Below, piece after piece: positions 24,953 through 33,774 of a stretch of DNA of 64,000 bases (its first letter is position 1; each line of letters starts with the position of its first letter). The DNA is from Acidilobaceae archaeon (lineage in GTDB: Archaea > Thermoproteota > Thermoprotei_A > Sulfolobales > Acidilobaceae). The position numbers and the translations under genes were made by a program. The notes beneath the pieces were generated by a model. It did no database searches. It was not told the origin of the DNA and saw only the letters and a list, made by a program, of their open reading frames with translations. Where the stretch lies: NCBI GenBank assembly GCA_027046245.1, contig JALTZJ010000009.1, forward strand, positions 21,596 through 85,595, read 5' to 3'.

Positions 24953-25702
24953 TTACATGTACATTCCTCCTTCCTCTCTCTCCTTCTCAGCTACGCTTTT
25001 CTCCTTTAGCATACTCTCGATCATTTCCATCGCTTCTCTCTGCATCTCAGCTATCTTCTCTACATCCCCTAGGTCAACTTTTATTTGAAGTATACTGTCA
25101 CCTATTATTTTTAATCCTTTTATGGCTGCTTCATAGTCAGCTCTATCGGCTGCCGTGTATGGTAGAATCATTACTGCGGGAACCTCGTTAATATCAGCAT
25201 ACATGTATAATAGTGCTAGTGGACCCACAACTGCTAAGCCCTGCTCCATGGTTGGAGCATCTAGGTCTACTTTGGCGTATTTATTAGCTATCCACCTGTA
25301 TCCGTGCTTCTCGTCCTCGGGCATGAAGTCGCTATTTAACCCACCTACTAGAACCATGAGTGCTATTCCGTTCCTTCTCGCCCATTCAGCTAGAGTTCTC
25401 ACATAGCTGTCCTGCACTTCTCTTTCGGGATTCTGCCTGTGAACTATCACTACGAGCTTCTTACCGTTTTCGAGTTTCTTATAGTATATCTCGAAGGGGT
25501 ATCCGGGCCCATCCTCTTCTATTAACACTACCGGGGGCATTAGATCCGTTAGAATGTACCCCCTTTTCTCGGCTCCTAGGCTCAGCGCTAGATGCTTAGT
25601 AACGATATACCCTACCATTCCAAAGCCTCGAAAGCCTGTAACTAGAATTGCTCCCTCAAGTTCCTCTCTTTTAAAGTCGCCGAGTATAAGTACTCCGTTC
25701 AG
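24953..25702 (-). CDS. PAC2-family protein (proteasome-assembly-chaperone-like), with a probable CTG start
   Basis: The conserved PAC2 N-terminal segment is GAILVTGFRGFGMVGYIVTKHLA. The first ATG (25618) falls inside it and would remove the first strand and glycine-rich loop. The frame is open upstream to the stop codon of the PUA gene and contains no ATG, GTG or TTG. A CTG at 25700-25702 follows GGGGTG at a 9-base distance and gives 249 residues starting LNGVLILGDF. The rest includes KKLVVIVHRQNPE, a long acidic/helical C-terminus and VEKIAEMQREAMEM. PAC2-like archaeal proteins assist proteasome assembly or act as ATP-grasp-like factors; the role here is unknown. It is likely cotranscribed with the PUA gene. 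Confidence 0.8.
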   Translation of the reverse strand: MNGVLILGDFKREELEGAILVTGFRGFGMVGYIVTKHLALSLGAEKRGYILTDLMPPVVLIEEDGPGYPFEIYYKKLENGKKLVVIVHRQNPEREVQDSYVRTLAEWARRNGIALMVLVGGLNSDFMPEDEKHGYRWIANKYAKVDLDAPTMEQGLAVVGPLALLYMYADINEVPAVMILPYTAADRADYEAAIKGLKIIGDSILQIKVDLGDVEKIAEMQREAMEMIESMLKEKSVAEKEREEGGMYM

Positions 25703-25723
25703 AGCACGACACCCCGCTTGGTC

Positions 25724-26173
25724 CTACTTCAGCCTTACAACTTCTCCTCGCGAGAGGCCATTAATCATATTAGCAGGTACTCTGACTCTTCCCACTCCTA
25801 TTAAGATGTCATTGTCATCTACTACGATTGCCTCGTCTCCCGGTCTGAGAGCGGGGTCCATTGCTTTAACGTAGCTAGCGAAGACACTGCCCTTGATCTC
25901 GCCTCGTTTAACTATTACACGGTACCTCGGCGGGTCCGTAGCCTTTCTAATTATATCGCCTGCAGTTATTGTTATCGAGAATAAGCCATCTCCCGGGCGC
26001 AGGGTTAGGATAAGATTTCCATCTAAGTATACATATCTTATCCGTCTCTTAGATCCGTAACCAACCTCTACGTTACCACTAAGGAGGGCGCTAGCTACTT
26101 CCCCGTCAAACTGCCACGTCAACCTAGCCCTTATCATTCTCAACTCGCGGAGAGTAGGCTTTCTCCGCGCCAT
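25724..26173 (-). CDS. Stand-alone PUA-domain protein, probable RNA-binding half of the split transglycosylase
   Basis: 149 residues from the ATG at 26173, which follows AGAGGGTGG at about 11 bases; a longer frame opens at 26221 but starts with an unlikely Cys/His/Trp-rich peptide. Residues 70-149 form a PUA domain: VIVKRGEIKGSVFASYVKAMDPALRPGDEAIVVDD followed by GVGRVRVPANMI and SRGEVVRLK. The N-terminal half resembles the C2-type domain of archaeal transglycosylases. Since tgtA (23400-24935) lacks a PUA domain, this may be the missing tRNA-binding module. It is not in the same transcription unit as tgtA, being on the opposite strand next to the PAC2 gene. Confidence 0.75.
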   Translation of the reverse strand: MARRKPTLRELRMIRARLTWQFDGEVASALLSGNVEVGYGSKRRIRYVYLDGNLILTLRPGDGLFSITITAGDIIRKATDPPRYRVIVKRGEIKGSVFASYVKAMDPALRPGDEAIVVDDNDILIGVGRVRVPANMINGLSRGEVVRLK

Positions 26174-26296
26174 AACACGCGGCCACCCTCTACAACCCGA
26201 CGCGTTATGCCTGCAAACCACCGAGGGTAATCACTACTTTCGGGCTAGCCCCCCGGTGCCTCTTAGTTATTCCTAGTAGAGAAGGGCCTGAGAGCC

Positions 26297-27889
26297 GTGT
26301 TATCACGATTAAGCGAAGCGCTAGATAGGGCTCCTTTAAGGGTGAGACTTGGATTCACAGCATTAGGTATCGGAGCGTTAGCGTATAGCCTAGGGATGAA
26401 CCCGATATTCTTTGGAGTAGGCGCGGCGGCCGCTCTTGCTAGTATAGCTAGCATATCTAGCTTAAGACTGGGAAGACTGCTCAGGCATCGCAGCGTCGAG
26501 GAAGAAGGTTCCATTAGGGTATTTGAGGTTGAAATCGAGAACGACGACTCCGCCAGGATGCTCGCAGCTCTAGTAGATGAAAGGAGTAGAGTTGGAAGAG
26601 GAAGGTATGTAGTGGCATCTATAAGCGACGCCGGCGCTTCTAGGGTGCTCGTCGCTATCTTCGCTCACTCTCAGGAGGATGCGTCAGTCGAGGCAGAGGT
26701 CTTTAAGACCCTTGTAGCCGGATCAGTCGAAGGAGTTAGGCTGAATCCTGCTCCTCCTTCCTCGTACGCTCCTCTCGCCGATCTAGCTAGGCTGGGGCCC
26801 TCTAGAAGTGGCGGTCGGGTCGTCGTTGCTCCTACTACAAGGATTGAACGGGGTGTAAGCAGTGGTGCTACGGACGGCATACGACTAGGGGTTAGAATAG
26901 ATACCGTTCTACCCGAAGATGTTGTACTCACACCTGAAGATGTTAGAGGCAATATAGGCGTGTTTGGCTCTACCGGTGCTGGTAAGTCTACAACGCTTTC
27001 AGTTATAGCCTCTGAGGCTCTTAGAGCTGGATTCAAAGTCTACATAATAGATTGGGCCGGCGAATACGAGGAGAAAATAAGAGAAGTAGATGCTAACTAT
27101 GTTATAATCGATCCTATTAGGGATGGCGGAGTAGATCCCTTGAAAGCATTCGTAGACACCGAGGAAGCCGTCTCGGCTCTCTCGTCGAGCCTAGATCTAA
27201 CCGAGCCCCAAGAGTTCATGCTACAAAGGGTTCTTGAAAAGGAGAAACCATCTAGTCTTCCCGAACTCGTAGAGGCTGTAGAGTATCTAGAGGAGAACTC
27301 CAGGTGGGACAAAGAGGTTAAGAAAGGACTACTTAGGAAACTAGGAATACTTATCTCCGGCAGCTCTGTGAGCGCCTTCAGCGGCACTGGCGAGAGCTTC
27401 CCGAAGCACGGGTTAGTTATCGTAGACGTTTCTAGGATACGTGTCGTGACCGCCAGGAGAAGCTTCATTAATGTACTACTATCATTCATAGATAACAGTG
27501 TCGAAGGAGAGAAGATCGTTATCGTCGATGAGGCTCATAATCTGCTGCCAGGTGGCGACGGCTACCTGGCACTGTTAATGAGTGAAGCCAGAAAACGTGG
27601 TCTTCACTTCGCGATCGCGACCCAGAGCCCCAGCCTGCTAGGGGCGCGAGTTCTGACTAACACCAACGTTAAGATAGTCCATAGGATAACAGGATCAAGA
27701 GATATAGAGGCCCTTCGCGACTCAATGTATCTCGATAAAGGATTAGTAGAACAGCTACCTACTCTCCCCACCGGCACTGCTGTCGTACAGGCTCCAAGCA
27801 TGCCTAAGCCTGTACTCGTGAGGGTTAAAACTAGCAAGGAGCCTGGTAACGTAACTGGCGACCTCGTCGAGGCTAAGCCAGTCTATTAG
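26297..27889 (+). CDS. Membrane-anchored HerA/VirB4-like ATPase
   Basis: 530 residues. Two short hydrophobic segments (about 18-31 and 35-54) lie at the N-terminus, separated by a tight turn. Residues 210-420 contain a HerA/FtsK-type motor with Walker A GSTGAGKS (224-231), an IIDWAGEYEE segment, Walker B IVIVDEAH (406-414) and an ATQSP. The two-helix anchor followed by a motor is how CedB of Sulfolobus is built, so this is a second candidate for the DNA-uptake motor besides the gene adjacent to cedA. Alternatively it is a membrane HerA-family protein of other function. GTG start at 26297. Its last 135 bases overlap the convergent AK6 gene. Confidence 0.75.
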   Translation: MLSRLSEALDRAPLRVRLGFTALGIGALAYSLGMNPIFFGVGAAAALASIASISSLRLGRLLRHRSVEEEGSIRVFEVEIENDDSARMLAALVDERSRVGRGRYVVASISDAGASRVLVAIFAHSQEDASVEAEVFKTLVAGSVEGVRLNPAPPSSYAPLADLARLGPSRSGGRVVVAPTTRIERGVSSGATDGIRLGVRIDTVLPEDVVLTPEDVRGNIGVFGSTGAGKSTTLSVIASEALRAGFKVYIIDWAGEYEEKIREVDANYVIIDPIRDGGVDPLKAFVDTEEAVSALSSSLDLTEPQEFMLQRVLEKEKPSSLPELVEAVEYLEENSRWDKEVKKGLLRKLGILISGSSVSAFSGTGESFPKHGLVIVDVSRIRVVTARRSFINVLLSFIDNSVEGEKIVIVDEAHNLLPGGDGYLALLMSEARKRGLHFAIATQSPSLLGARVLTNTNVKIVHRITGSRDIEALRDSMYLDKGLVEQLPTLPTGTAVVQAPSMPKPVLVRVKTSKEPGNVTGDLVEAKPVY

Positions 27890-28408
27890 CACACCCGTTC
27901 TCCACTCTCTTACTAAATCAAGTATCCTTGCAACCGCTTCCTCAGCACTAGTATTAGTTGTATCGACCTCAAACACAGCGTCGAACCATGCAAGACCCTC
28001 TGCATACTCTCCAAACGCCTCGGCAACTACATTCTCAACTATCTTATCTCGAGGCCAGCCCCTTTTAGATAGACGCTCCTCTAAGACAAGCGGGTTACAC
28101 CGTAAAAGCGCTACAGCAGCCACGTACTCGTCAACAGCCTCCAACCAGATTCCAGGGGTTGGCGTGGCGACTACCATGCAGCGAGAGAGCCTGGACACGA
28201 GTAGCCTAGCAGCGCTAACAGCTTTATCCTCATCGAGCACCATTGTATCCCTCATAGTAGAATCAATCCTGGCTGCACCAATACGCTGAAAGAATGCACT
28301 AGACTCCATGAATCCGCAGTCAAGCTCCCAAGCGAGTAACCTGCCTATGCTACTCTTACCCGTACCCGGAGCACCAGTTACAATCACTAGGTAAGGATCG
28401 CCAGCCAC
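27755..28408 (-). CDS. AK6/Fap7-type adenylate kinase with C-terminal extension
   Basis: 217 residues. P-loop GAPGTGKS (12-19), a conserved LDEDKA and the AK6 signature LEERLSKRGWPRDKIVENVVAE are present. Fap7/AK6 is a small atypical adenylate kinase that in yeast and archaea also helps in late 40S/30S maturation with Rps14. The archaeal core is about 170-180 residues; here about 45 residues more follow (LIDWLSLDEV...SSAGGESR), and it is exactly this tail that lies antisense to the 3' end of the HerA-like gene (135 bases). The tail may therefore be a later extension. Start GTG at 28408. Confidence 0.82.
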   Translation of the reverse strand: MAGDPYLVIVTGAPGTGKSSIGRLLAWELDCGFMESSAFFQRIGAARIDSTMRDTMVLDEDKAVSAARLLVSRLSRCMVVATPTPGIWLEAVDEYVAAVALLRCNPLVLEERLSKRGWPRDKIVENVVAEAFGEYAEGLAWFDAVFEVDTTNTSAEEAVARILDLVREWRTGVLIDWLSLDEVASYVTRLLASFNPHEYRLRHAWSLYDSSAGGESR

Positions 28409-28642
28409 TACCTACGAACCTCCCCCAGCGAAAAACCGGGATCCACGCCGAGAGTTAAGCGTTGAAGTATAAAATCCTAGCTACTCAATACTACATTCAA
28501 TAATTAAGGGCTAGCTTAGAGAGAAACAAAAATGACCCACACGCGAAAACCGTTTCAACATAAATTTAGAAGCTAATAGTTTAATAATTTAAATTGTGGG
28601 TTTCCTCTACTATATTTAAAAAGTTGGGCCTAGTTTGCCTGG

Positions 28643-30307
28643 TTACTCTTCCTCTTCGCCTCCCTCCTTGCCCTTCTTCTCTTCCTCTTCTTCCTCGCTC
28701 TTTCTAGCTGCGATGATATCGTCAATTCTTAGTATCATTGTAGCTACTTCGGTGCCTGCCTTGAAGGCGTTAGCCTTGACTCTCATAGGCTCTATTACTC
28801 CCTTCTCCCACATGTTTACGATCTCGCCAGTGTCTATGTCAATGCCGTACCACTTGTTCTCCGGGTTCTCGTGCGCGCTCCTTAGCTTGACTAAGACTTC
28901 GATCGGGTCGTGGCCTGCGTTGTAGGCTAGGGTCTGTGGCAGGCTTTCTACTGCTCTGGCGAATGCCTCTACTGCTAGCTGCACTTTGCCTGGTAAGGTC
29001 TTGGCGTAGCTGTATAGGTTCTTAGCTACCTCGGCTTCAACGGCGCCGCCGCCAGCGACGATCTTACCGTCCATTACTGCATCGGCTACAGCGCTCAGTG
29101 CGTCGTGTAGGGCTCTCTCAGCCTCGTCGACTAGCCTCTCGAAGCCTCCTCTTATGAGTATGGTGACGCTCCTCGGGTTCTTGGCGCCCTCGATGAAGAC
29201 CATCTTGTCCTCGCCGACCCTTCTCTCCTCTACTAGCTCGGCCTCGCCGAGGTCTTCAGGTGTTAGATCCTCTATGTCTGTTACTATCCTAGCGCCGGTG
29301 GCCTTTGCAATCTTCTCTATGTCGCTCCTCTTGACCCTCCTCACTGCTAGTATACCCTTCTTGGCTAGGAAGTGCTGCGCTACGTCGTCGATGCCCTTCT
29401 GGGTGATCACCACGTTAGCGCCGGTAGCGGCGATCTTCTCGATCTTCTCCTTTAGTATCTTCTCTTGCTTCTCGTAGAGGAGCTTAATCTGCTCGGGACT
29501 GGTTATGCTTATCTCAAGGTCTATCTCGGGCTTCTCTATCTCTAGCGGCGCATCTAGCAGGGCTATCTTAGCGTTCTCAACCCTTCTAGGCATGTCGGGA
29601 TGCACTACCTCTTTATCTAGCACTATGCCTCTGATTAGCTGCGTGTCCATTAGGCTGCCGCCGTGCTTCTTTATTATCTGCACATTGTTTAGGTCGACAT
29701 ACCACTTGTCGCCCCTCTTCTCGGCTATGGCTCTAACCGCTTCAACGGCGAGCTTTGCGAAGTGGTCGTGGGCCTCTTTTACGGCCTTGCTGTTTAGGCT
29801 AGTCTTTGCTACTAGCAGCAGCTTCTCCGTGTCATCGATGCTTACGGGCTCGGCTATGTCCTCGATTACCTTCACAGCCCTCTCCAGCGCCCTCTTATAA
29901 CCCTCGATTATAATTGTTGGGTGAATGTTCTTGTCCAGCAGCTTTTCCGCCTCTTTTAGGAGCTCGCCAGCGAATATGACGGTGGTCTTGGTGCCGTCAC
30001 CGGCTTCCTCGTCTTGGCCCTTGCTTATCTGGACGAGCATCTTCGCTGCAGGGTGCTGTACATCCATCTTGTCTAGTATCGTGGCGCCATCATTGGTTAT
30101 CGTTATGTCGCCTAGACTGTCCACTAGCATCTTGTCCATGCCTTTGGGGCCGTAAGTGGTTTTCAAGATCTCTGCTATTGCCCTTACGGCCATTATGTTT
30201 GCTCTTACGGCTTCGCGGCCGTAGGTTCTCTGGGTACCCTCCTTTAGTATGATCACGGGGATGCCTACAGGCTCTGTAGTGCCAGGCATTGCCGCGGCCA
30301 TCACCAC
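28643..30307 (-). CDS. Thermosome subunit (group II chaperonin)
   Basis: 554 residues. The archaeal chaperonin signatures are present in order: [26 protein letters not shown], the nucleotide-binding GDGTKTTV, the apical-domain helix region, [16 protein letters not shown] and a C-terminal Glu-rich [17 protein letters not shown] tail. It folds proteins in the cytoplasm as a ring complex. Other paralogues are not in the window, so alpha or beta cannot be told. The start region reads GTG-GTG-ATG; the ATG at 30301 is equally likely. A TATA box on the minus strand stands about 56 bases before the start. AK6 lies downstream, separated by a 234-base AT-rich spacer. Confidence 0.95.
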   Translation of the reverse strand: MVMAAAMPGTTEPVGIPVIILKEGTQRTYGREAVRANIMAVRAIAEILKTTYGPKGMDKMLVDSLGDITITNDGATILDKMDVQHPAAKMLVQISKGQDEEAGDGTKTTVIFAGELLKEAEKLLDKNIHPTIIIEGYKRALERAVKVIEDIAEPVSIDDTEKLLLVAKTSLNSKAVKEAHDHFAKLAVEAVRAIAEKRGDKWYVDLNNVQIIKKHGGSLMDTQLIRGIVLDKEVVHPDMPRRVENAKIALLDAPLEIEKPEIDLEISITSPEQIKLLYEKQEKILKEKIEKIAATGANVVITQKGIDDVAQHFLAKKGILAVRRVKRSDIEKIAKATGARIVTDIEDLTPEDLGEAELVEERRVGEDKMVFIEGAKNPRSVTILIRGGFERLVDEAERALHDALSAVADAVMDGKIVAGGGAVEAEVAKNLYSYAKTLPGKVQLAVEAFARAVESLPQTLAYNAGHDPIEVLVKLRSAHENPENKWYGIDIDTGEIVNMWEKGVIEPMRVKANAFKAGTEVATMILRIDDIIAARKSEEEEEEKKGKEGGEEEE

Positions 30308-30362
30308 TCACCCCGTTACCCGGAGCCTCCTCAGCCTCCGAGACACTAACGTACACACACTT

Positions 30363-30372
30363 CTATATAAAT
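30363..30372 (-). promoter_or_regulatory. TATA box of the thermosome gene
   Basis: On the minus strand the sequence is ATTTATATAG, an almost ideal archaeal TATA element, about 56 bases upstream of the first start codon. The TATA element falls in an otherwise GC-moderate region. Transcription would begin about 25 bases downstream, giving a leader of about 30 bases. Consistent with high, heat-regulated expression of thermosome genes, though regulation is not visible here. Confidence 0.65.
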
Positions 30373-30495
30373 GTTTCGCTAGCGTTAATCCTAGCCCGCG
30401 CTGCGACAAGGGTTAACTAGCTCCCGAAGACCAAAGAATACATGCTATCTTAAAGCCGCTGAGACTCCGTAGATACCGGCCGCGGGTGTAGTGGT

Positions 30496-30714
30496 ATGGG
30501 CAAGGTAAGGACTACCCTAGTGAAGAGAACGGCTAGAAAGCTACTAGAGATGTATCCAGAACTCTTTACCGGCGACTTCGAGCACAACAAGAAAGTAGTA
30601 AGCCAGCTGATAGAGTATAGGAGTAAGAAACTGAGGAACCAGATAGCAGGATATATAACTCATCTCGTGAACGCCGCCAAGAAGCGTAAGAAAGAGGCCG
30701 AGACGAGATTCTAA
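30496..30714 (+). CDS. rps17e: Ribosomal protein eS17 (S17e)
   Basis: 72 residues. MGKVRTTLVKRTARKLLEMYP, FTGDFEHNKKVV, RSKKLRNQIAGYITHLV are the conserved eS17 segments. The small-subunit protein is found in archaea and eukaryotes only. Start ATG at 30496 with GGTG upstream. It is divergently placed from the thermosome and followed closely (166 bases) by the MoaD-phosphoribosyltransferase gene on the same strand. Confidence 0.95.
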   Translation: MGKVRTTLVKRTARKLLEMYPELFTGDFEHNKKVVSQLIEYRSKKLRNQIAGYITHLVNAAKKRKKEAETRF

Positions 30715-30880
30715 TAGGCCTTCAAGCTTGTCCACGGCTGCTAGCGGGATTATTACTATATGTTATAGATACTACTTGTTAGGCGTAGTGCTCGGCCCGC
30801 GTCATCATTGTCTACGCGAAGCACACTACTTTCTCTTAAAAATGCTTCGCCGCCCCGTCTTTCTTCATGGGGGCCAAGAT

Positions 30881-31639
30881 ATGGGTAGGGTTAGGATTAA
30901 GCTGCTGGCAGGCCTTAGAGAGTCTACAGGTAAATCAGAAATAGAAGTTGAGGCTAGTGACTGGAAGGAGGCTCTTATTAAAGCGGTAAAAATGGAGCCT
31001 GGATTGAGGACTGCTATTACGGATGAGGGAGAGCCGCTACCAGGATACCTAGTCTTTGTCGACGGGGTAGACTCTAGGCTTGCCGATAAGGGTCCTGCCA
31101 GGGAGGTCGTTGTACTTCCGGTTAATCATGGCGGCTCGCGTGAGGTGCAGTTACTCAAGATAAGCTGGGAGGAGATAGTAGATACAGTGAGAGAAGTTGC
31201 GCGTTCCATAGAGAATAGTGGGTTTAAGCCGGACATGATCGTAGGCATACTAAGAGGTGGTATAATCCCTGCACGGCTTCTCGCTGACGAGCTTGACGTT
31301 GAAGACTTGGGGTTTATAGAGATAAAATTGTATACGAGCATTGGAGCTAGAAAGCCTCAACCCTACCTTAGGCAGCCTCTTATACTACCAGCCACTGGTA
31401 GGCGCGTTCTTGTCGTTGACGATGTAAGCGATACTGGGCTTACTCTCCAACACGCTATTGAAGCAATAAGACTGTATAACCCGTTAGACGTGAGGACCGC
31501 TACTCTCTACGTTAAGCCCTGGACAAAGCTAATGCCGGATTATTACGCGCGTATAGTCAACGAGTGGATTGTATTTCCGTGGGAGTACAGGGAGGTAGAA
31601 CGCGAGCTTGGAAACCAGAAAAGCGACAGGGAAGGCTAG
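30881..31639 (+). CDS. MoaD/ThiS-like sulfur-carrier domain fused to a purine-type phosphoribosyltransferase
   Basis: 252 residues from ATG at 30881 (preceded by GGGGG, 8 bases before); a longer frame starts at 30728 but lacks a Shine-Dalgarno and encodes a nonsense-like leader. Residues 1-85 form a beta-grasp domain (VRIKLLAGLRE...) ending VNHGG, the double glycine at which MoaD/Urm1-type carriers normally end. The frame continues without a break into residues 88-245, a phosphoribosyltransferase with GILRGG (123-128), the PRPP loop VVDDVSDTGLT (178-188) and a C-terminal WIVFPWEYRE, resembling archaeal xanthine-guanine type enzymes. The 3' end overlaps the next gene by 32 bases. Confidence 0.75.
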   Translation: MGRVRIKLLAGLRESTGKSEIEVEASDWKEALIKAVKMEPGLRTAITDEGEPLPGYLVFVDGVDSRLADKGPAREVVVLPVNHGGSREVQLLKISWEEIVDTVREVARSIENSGFKPDMIVGILRGGIIPARLLADELDVEDLGFIEIKLYTSIGARKPQPYLRQPLILPATGRRVLVVDDVSDTGLTLQHAIEAIRLYNPLDVRTATLYVKPWTKLMPDYYARIVNEWIVFPWEYREVERELGNQKSDREG

Positions 31640-32084
31640 GCTCTACATTGCAAGGATAGGCAATGATTTGAGCCTCGTAATAGCTAGGATAGAAGGGCCC
31701 CATAAACCTGAGCGTATCGCCGAAGCAGGCAGGAAAGCCTTCATAGCAGGATTCCCAGGAGATCCGGGGCCGTGTGTAGTTGCAGTAGCTGCACTACACG
31801 CTGCAGAGGAAAGGATGTCGAGCGAGGCTAGGGTCAGGAGCCCGGGTCTCCACCTTAGAATGGCGGCTGAAGGCGTGAAGCAGCTACGCGACCTACCGGA
31901 TCCTCCTGAAGTATTCCCTGTAGCCTATCTAGTGGCTAATAGCTATGACGAAGTATTAGATCTCTGTGAAAACCTGCTTGGAGTGGACTGCAGCGGAGCC
32001 CCTACAGAGCCCCTCGTATGCCGAAGAGATGATCTTGTAAAGGCGTTTAAAATCGCTGTTAAAGGGCGCGTTGACAGGCTCTAG
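31608..32084 (+). CDS. Possible KEOPS subunit Cgi121-like protein
   Basis: 158 residues. An N-terminal strand region (KARLYIARIGNDLSLVIARIEG), then AVAALHAAEERMSSEARVRS and GLHLRMAAEGVKQLRDL, similar in spacing to the helical HAxxxA and LLxxAGxRQIxxAL segments of Cgi121, the KEOPS subunit that binds tRNA 3' ends for t6A synthesis. The resemblance is modest and unverified. It starts with TTG inside the last 32 bases of the fusion gene, so the two are likely coexpressed. Its end is 43 bases from the convergent ThrRS gene. If it is not Cgi121, the protein is simply uncharacterised. Confidence 0.45.
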   Translation: METRKATGKARLYIARIGNDLSLVIARIEGPHKPERIAEAGRKAFIAGFPGDPGPCVVAVAALHAAEERMSSEARVRSPGLHLRMAAEGVKQLRDLPDPPEVFPVAYLVANSYDEVLDLCENLLGVDCSGAPTEPLVCRRDDLVKAFKIAVKGRVDRL

Positions 32085-32127
32085 AGATTCGCGCAGAAAA
32101 CCATGCCTTCTCAGCATGTCGCTATTT

Positions 32128-33552
32128 TTAGAGTGCGTGGCTATAGTCTCCAGGGATCCTAGGGGCTTGACCTGCAAGCTTGATTGCAGGCTCTTCGAAG
32201 CCTCTGGCTAGTTCTTCGAGAGCGTTAACGGCGTCTTGCACGTCATCAAACGAGATTTTCAGCTTGGATCTTCTCCTATCGTCGAGAATGTACGGTCTCA
32301 CCTCGAGGCTCGACTCTTTTACTTCCCTGGCTCCCACGTAGACTAGCACTGCTGGCTTAACCGTTGACTCGATAATTCTCACGTCGCCTGACAAGCCTGT
32401 TTTATTCGACTCCTTCAGTCCGACCCTGAATCCCTTCTTCTTTAGCTCTTCCTTCACATGCTTTGCCACACCTAGTATCTCCCTGTCGATTTTTTCGTCC
32501 CCTGTTTTTATCGCCAATATCGCGAATTGAATTGGCGCGAGTACAAAGGGTAGCCTGCCCCGGTAATGCTCTAAGTATGCGCCTAGGAAGCGCTCCACGC
32601 TTCCTAGCAACGCTCTATGTATTATATAGACCTCGTCTATCCCGTAGACATCCTTGACTAACTGGTATAGCCTGAATCTCCTAGGCAGATTGAAGTCGAA
32701 CTGAATAGTTCCCATTTGCCACTCCTTCCTATGACCTGCCTCCTCTACTACCATGATAAAATCTATTTTAGGACCGTAGAACGCTGCCTCACCAACGCCT
32801 ATCGTGTAGTCGATACCGTACCTCTCATTTATAACCTTAGCCGCCCCTTCTAGCGCTGCTTCTGCACCCCTCCACTCCTCGACGGTTCCCATGAATTCCT
32901 TACCTATCTCATTTGGATCAGCAGCACTTAACCTGGCTTTCAGAGTCTCCTTATTAACGGGGAGTCTGAACAGCTCCTCTAGAAGCATCTTCATTTCTTC
33001 GAATACACTTAGAACTATTTCCTTGGCGTTCTCTCCCGGCGTTATTATGTGGGCATCGTCCTGGGTAAACCCTCTTACCCTTAATAGACCGTAAATACTG
33101 CCGCTCGGCTCATACCGGTGTACCCTCCCAAATTCGAATATCTTGAATGGGAGGGGCACCCTACTCCTATACTTGGCTACCTGACTCATGAAGATCAGTA
33201 TATGGTAGGGGCAGTTCATAGGCTTCACTGCAAACTCGTGACCCTCTATATCGAAGAGGTACATGTTCTCTCTGTAGAAGTCGAGATGTCCTGATACCTT
33301 GAAGAGCTCGGAGCTAGCAATGATGGGCGTCTCTACGACAAAGTAGCCCCGCCTGGCATGGAATTTAGCTAGGATCTCTGAAAGCGAGTAGCGTAGAGGC
33401 CCTCCTCCTAGACTAAATAATGGTACGCCGGCTCCGCTAAACGCGCCGAATGGTCTATTGAATAGTGGTGCGTCGACATCGCTTCTAACTATTATGTCTT
33501 CCTCGTATGCATAGTCGACATGGGTCTTATTGGCTTCCCTACCCCCCTGCAG
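32128..33552 (-). CDS. thrS: Threonyl-tRNA synthetase without editing domain, with a probable CTG start
   Basis: The first ATG (33264) yields 378 residues and lacks the family's N-terminal catalytic part. The open frame runs on upstream to a stop near 33630 and encodes GYFVVETPIIASSELFKVSGHLDFYREN, that is class II motif 1 plus the substrate-binding helix. It has no ATG, GTG or TTG. A CTG at 33550-33552 stands 8 bases after a very strong AGGAGGTG and gives 474 residues. Zn ligands of ThrRS are seen at Cys114, His168 and His312; motif 2 is FEFGRVHRYEPSG, and the anticodon-binding domain is C-terminal. There is no N2 editing domain, as in crenarchaeal ThrS-cat, whose partner ThrS-ed is not in this window. 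Confidence 0.9.
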   Translation of the reverse strand: MQGGREANKTHVDYAYEEDIIVRSDVDAPLFNRPFGAFSGAGVPLFSLGGGPLRYSLSEILAKFHARRGYFVVETPIIASSELFKVSGHLDFYRENMYLFDIEGHEFAVKPMNCPYHILIFMSQVAKYRSRVPLPFKIFEFGRVHRYEPSGSIYGLLRVRGFTQDDAHIITPGENAKEIVLSVFEEMKMLLEELFRLPVNKETLKARLSAADPNEIGKEFMGTVEEWRGAEAALEGAAKVINERYGIDYTIGVGEAAFYGPKIDFIMVVEEAGHRKEWQMGTIQFDFNLPRRFRLYQLVKDVYGIDEVYIIHRALLGSVERFLGAYLEHYRGRLPFVLAPIQFAILAIKTGDEKIDREILGVAKHVKEELKKKGFRVGLKESNKTGLSGDVRIIESTVKPAVLVYVGAREVKESSLEVRPYILDDRRRSKLKISFDDVQDAVNALEELARGFEEPAIKLAGQAPRIPGDYSHAL

Positions 33553-33774
33553 GTCTAGCGCACCTCCTCCCTTCCCGCCTATGACGCTAATTGAGGAGGC
33601 ACGTACAGTTATACTCTTTACACGCTCCTAGAATAAGCTAACGAATCTCGATGCTCTCTAGTAAGGGAACCACCACAGGCTTCGGGCAAGAGGGGGAATA
33701 TCTCTACCCCGAAAATAATTGATCGTTAAAAACTAGTGGATATAGAGTTTGTAGTGGTCTTATCTGTGGAGGGT

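Noticed and set aside
30728-30880. 51-residue N-terminal extension of the MoaD-phosphoribosyltransferase fusion
   Set aside because: The sequence looks non-coding (Tyr/His/Cys-rich, no Shine-Dalgarno at 30728), while the ATG at 30881 has GGGGG at the right distance and begins at the first beta strand.
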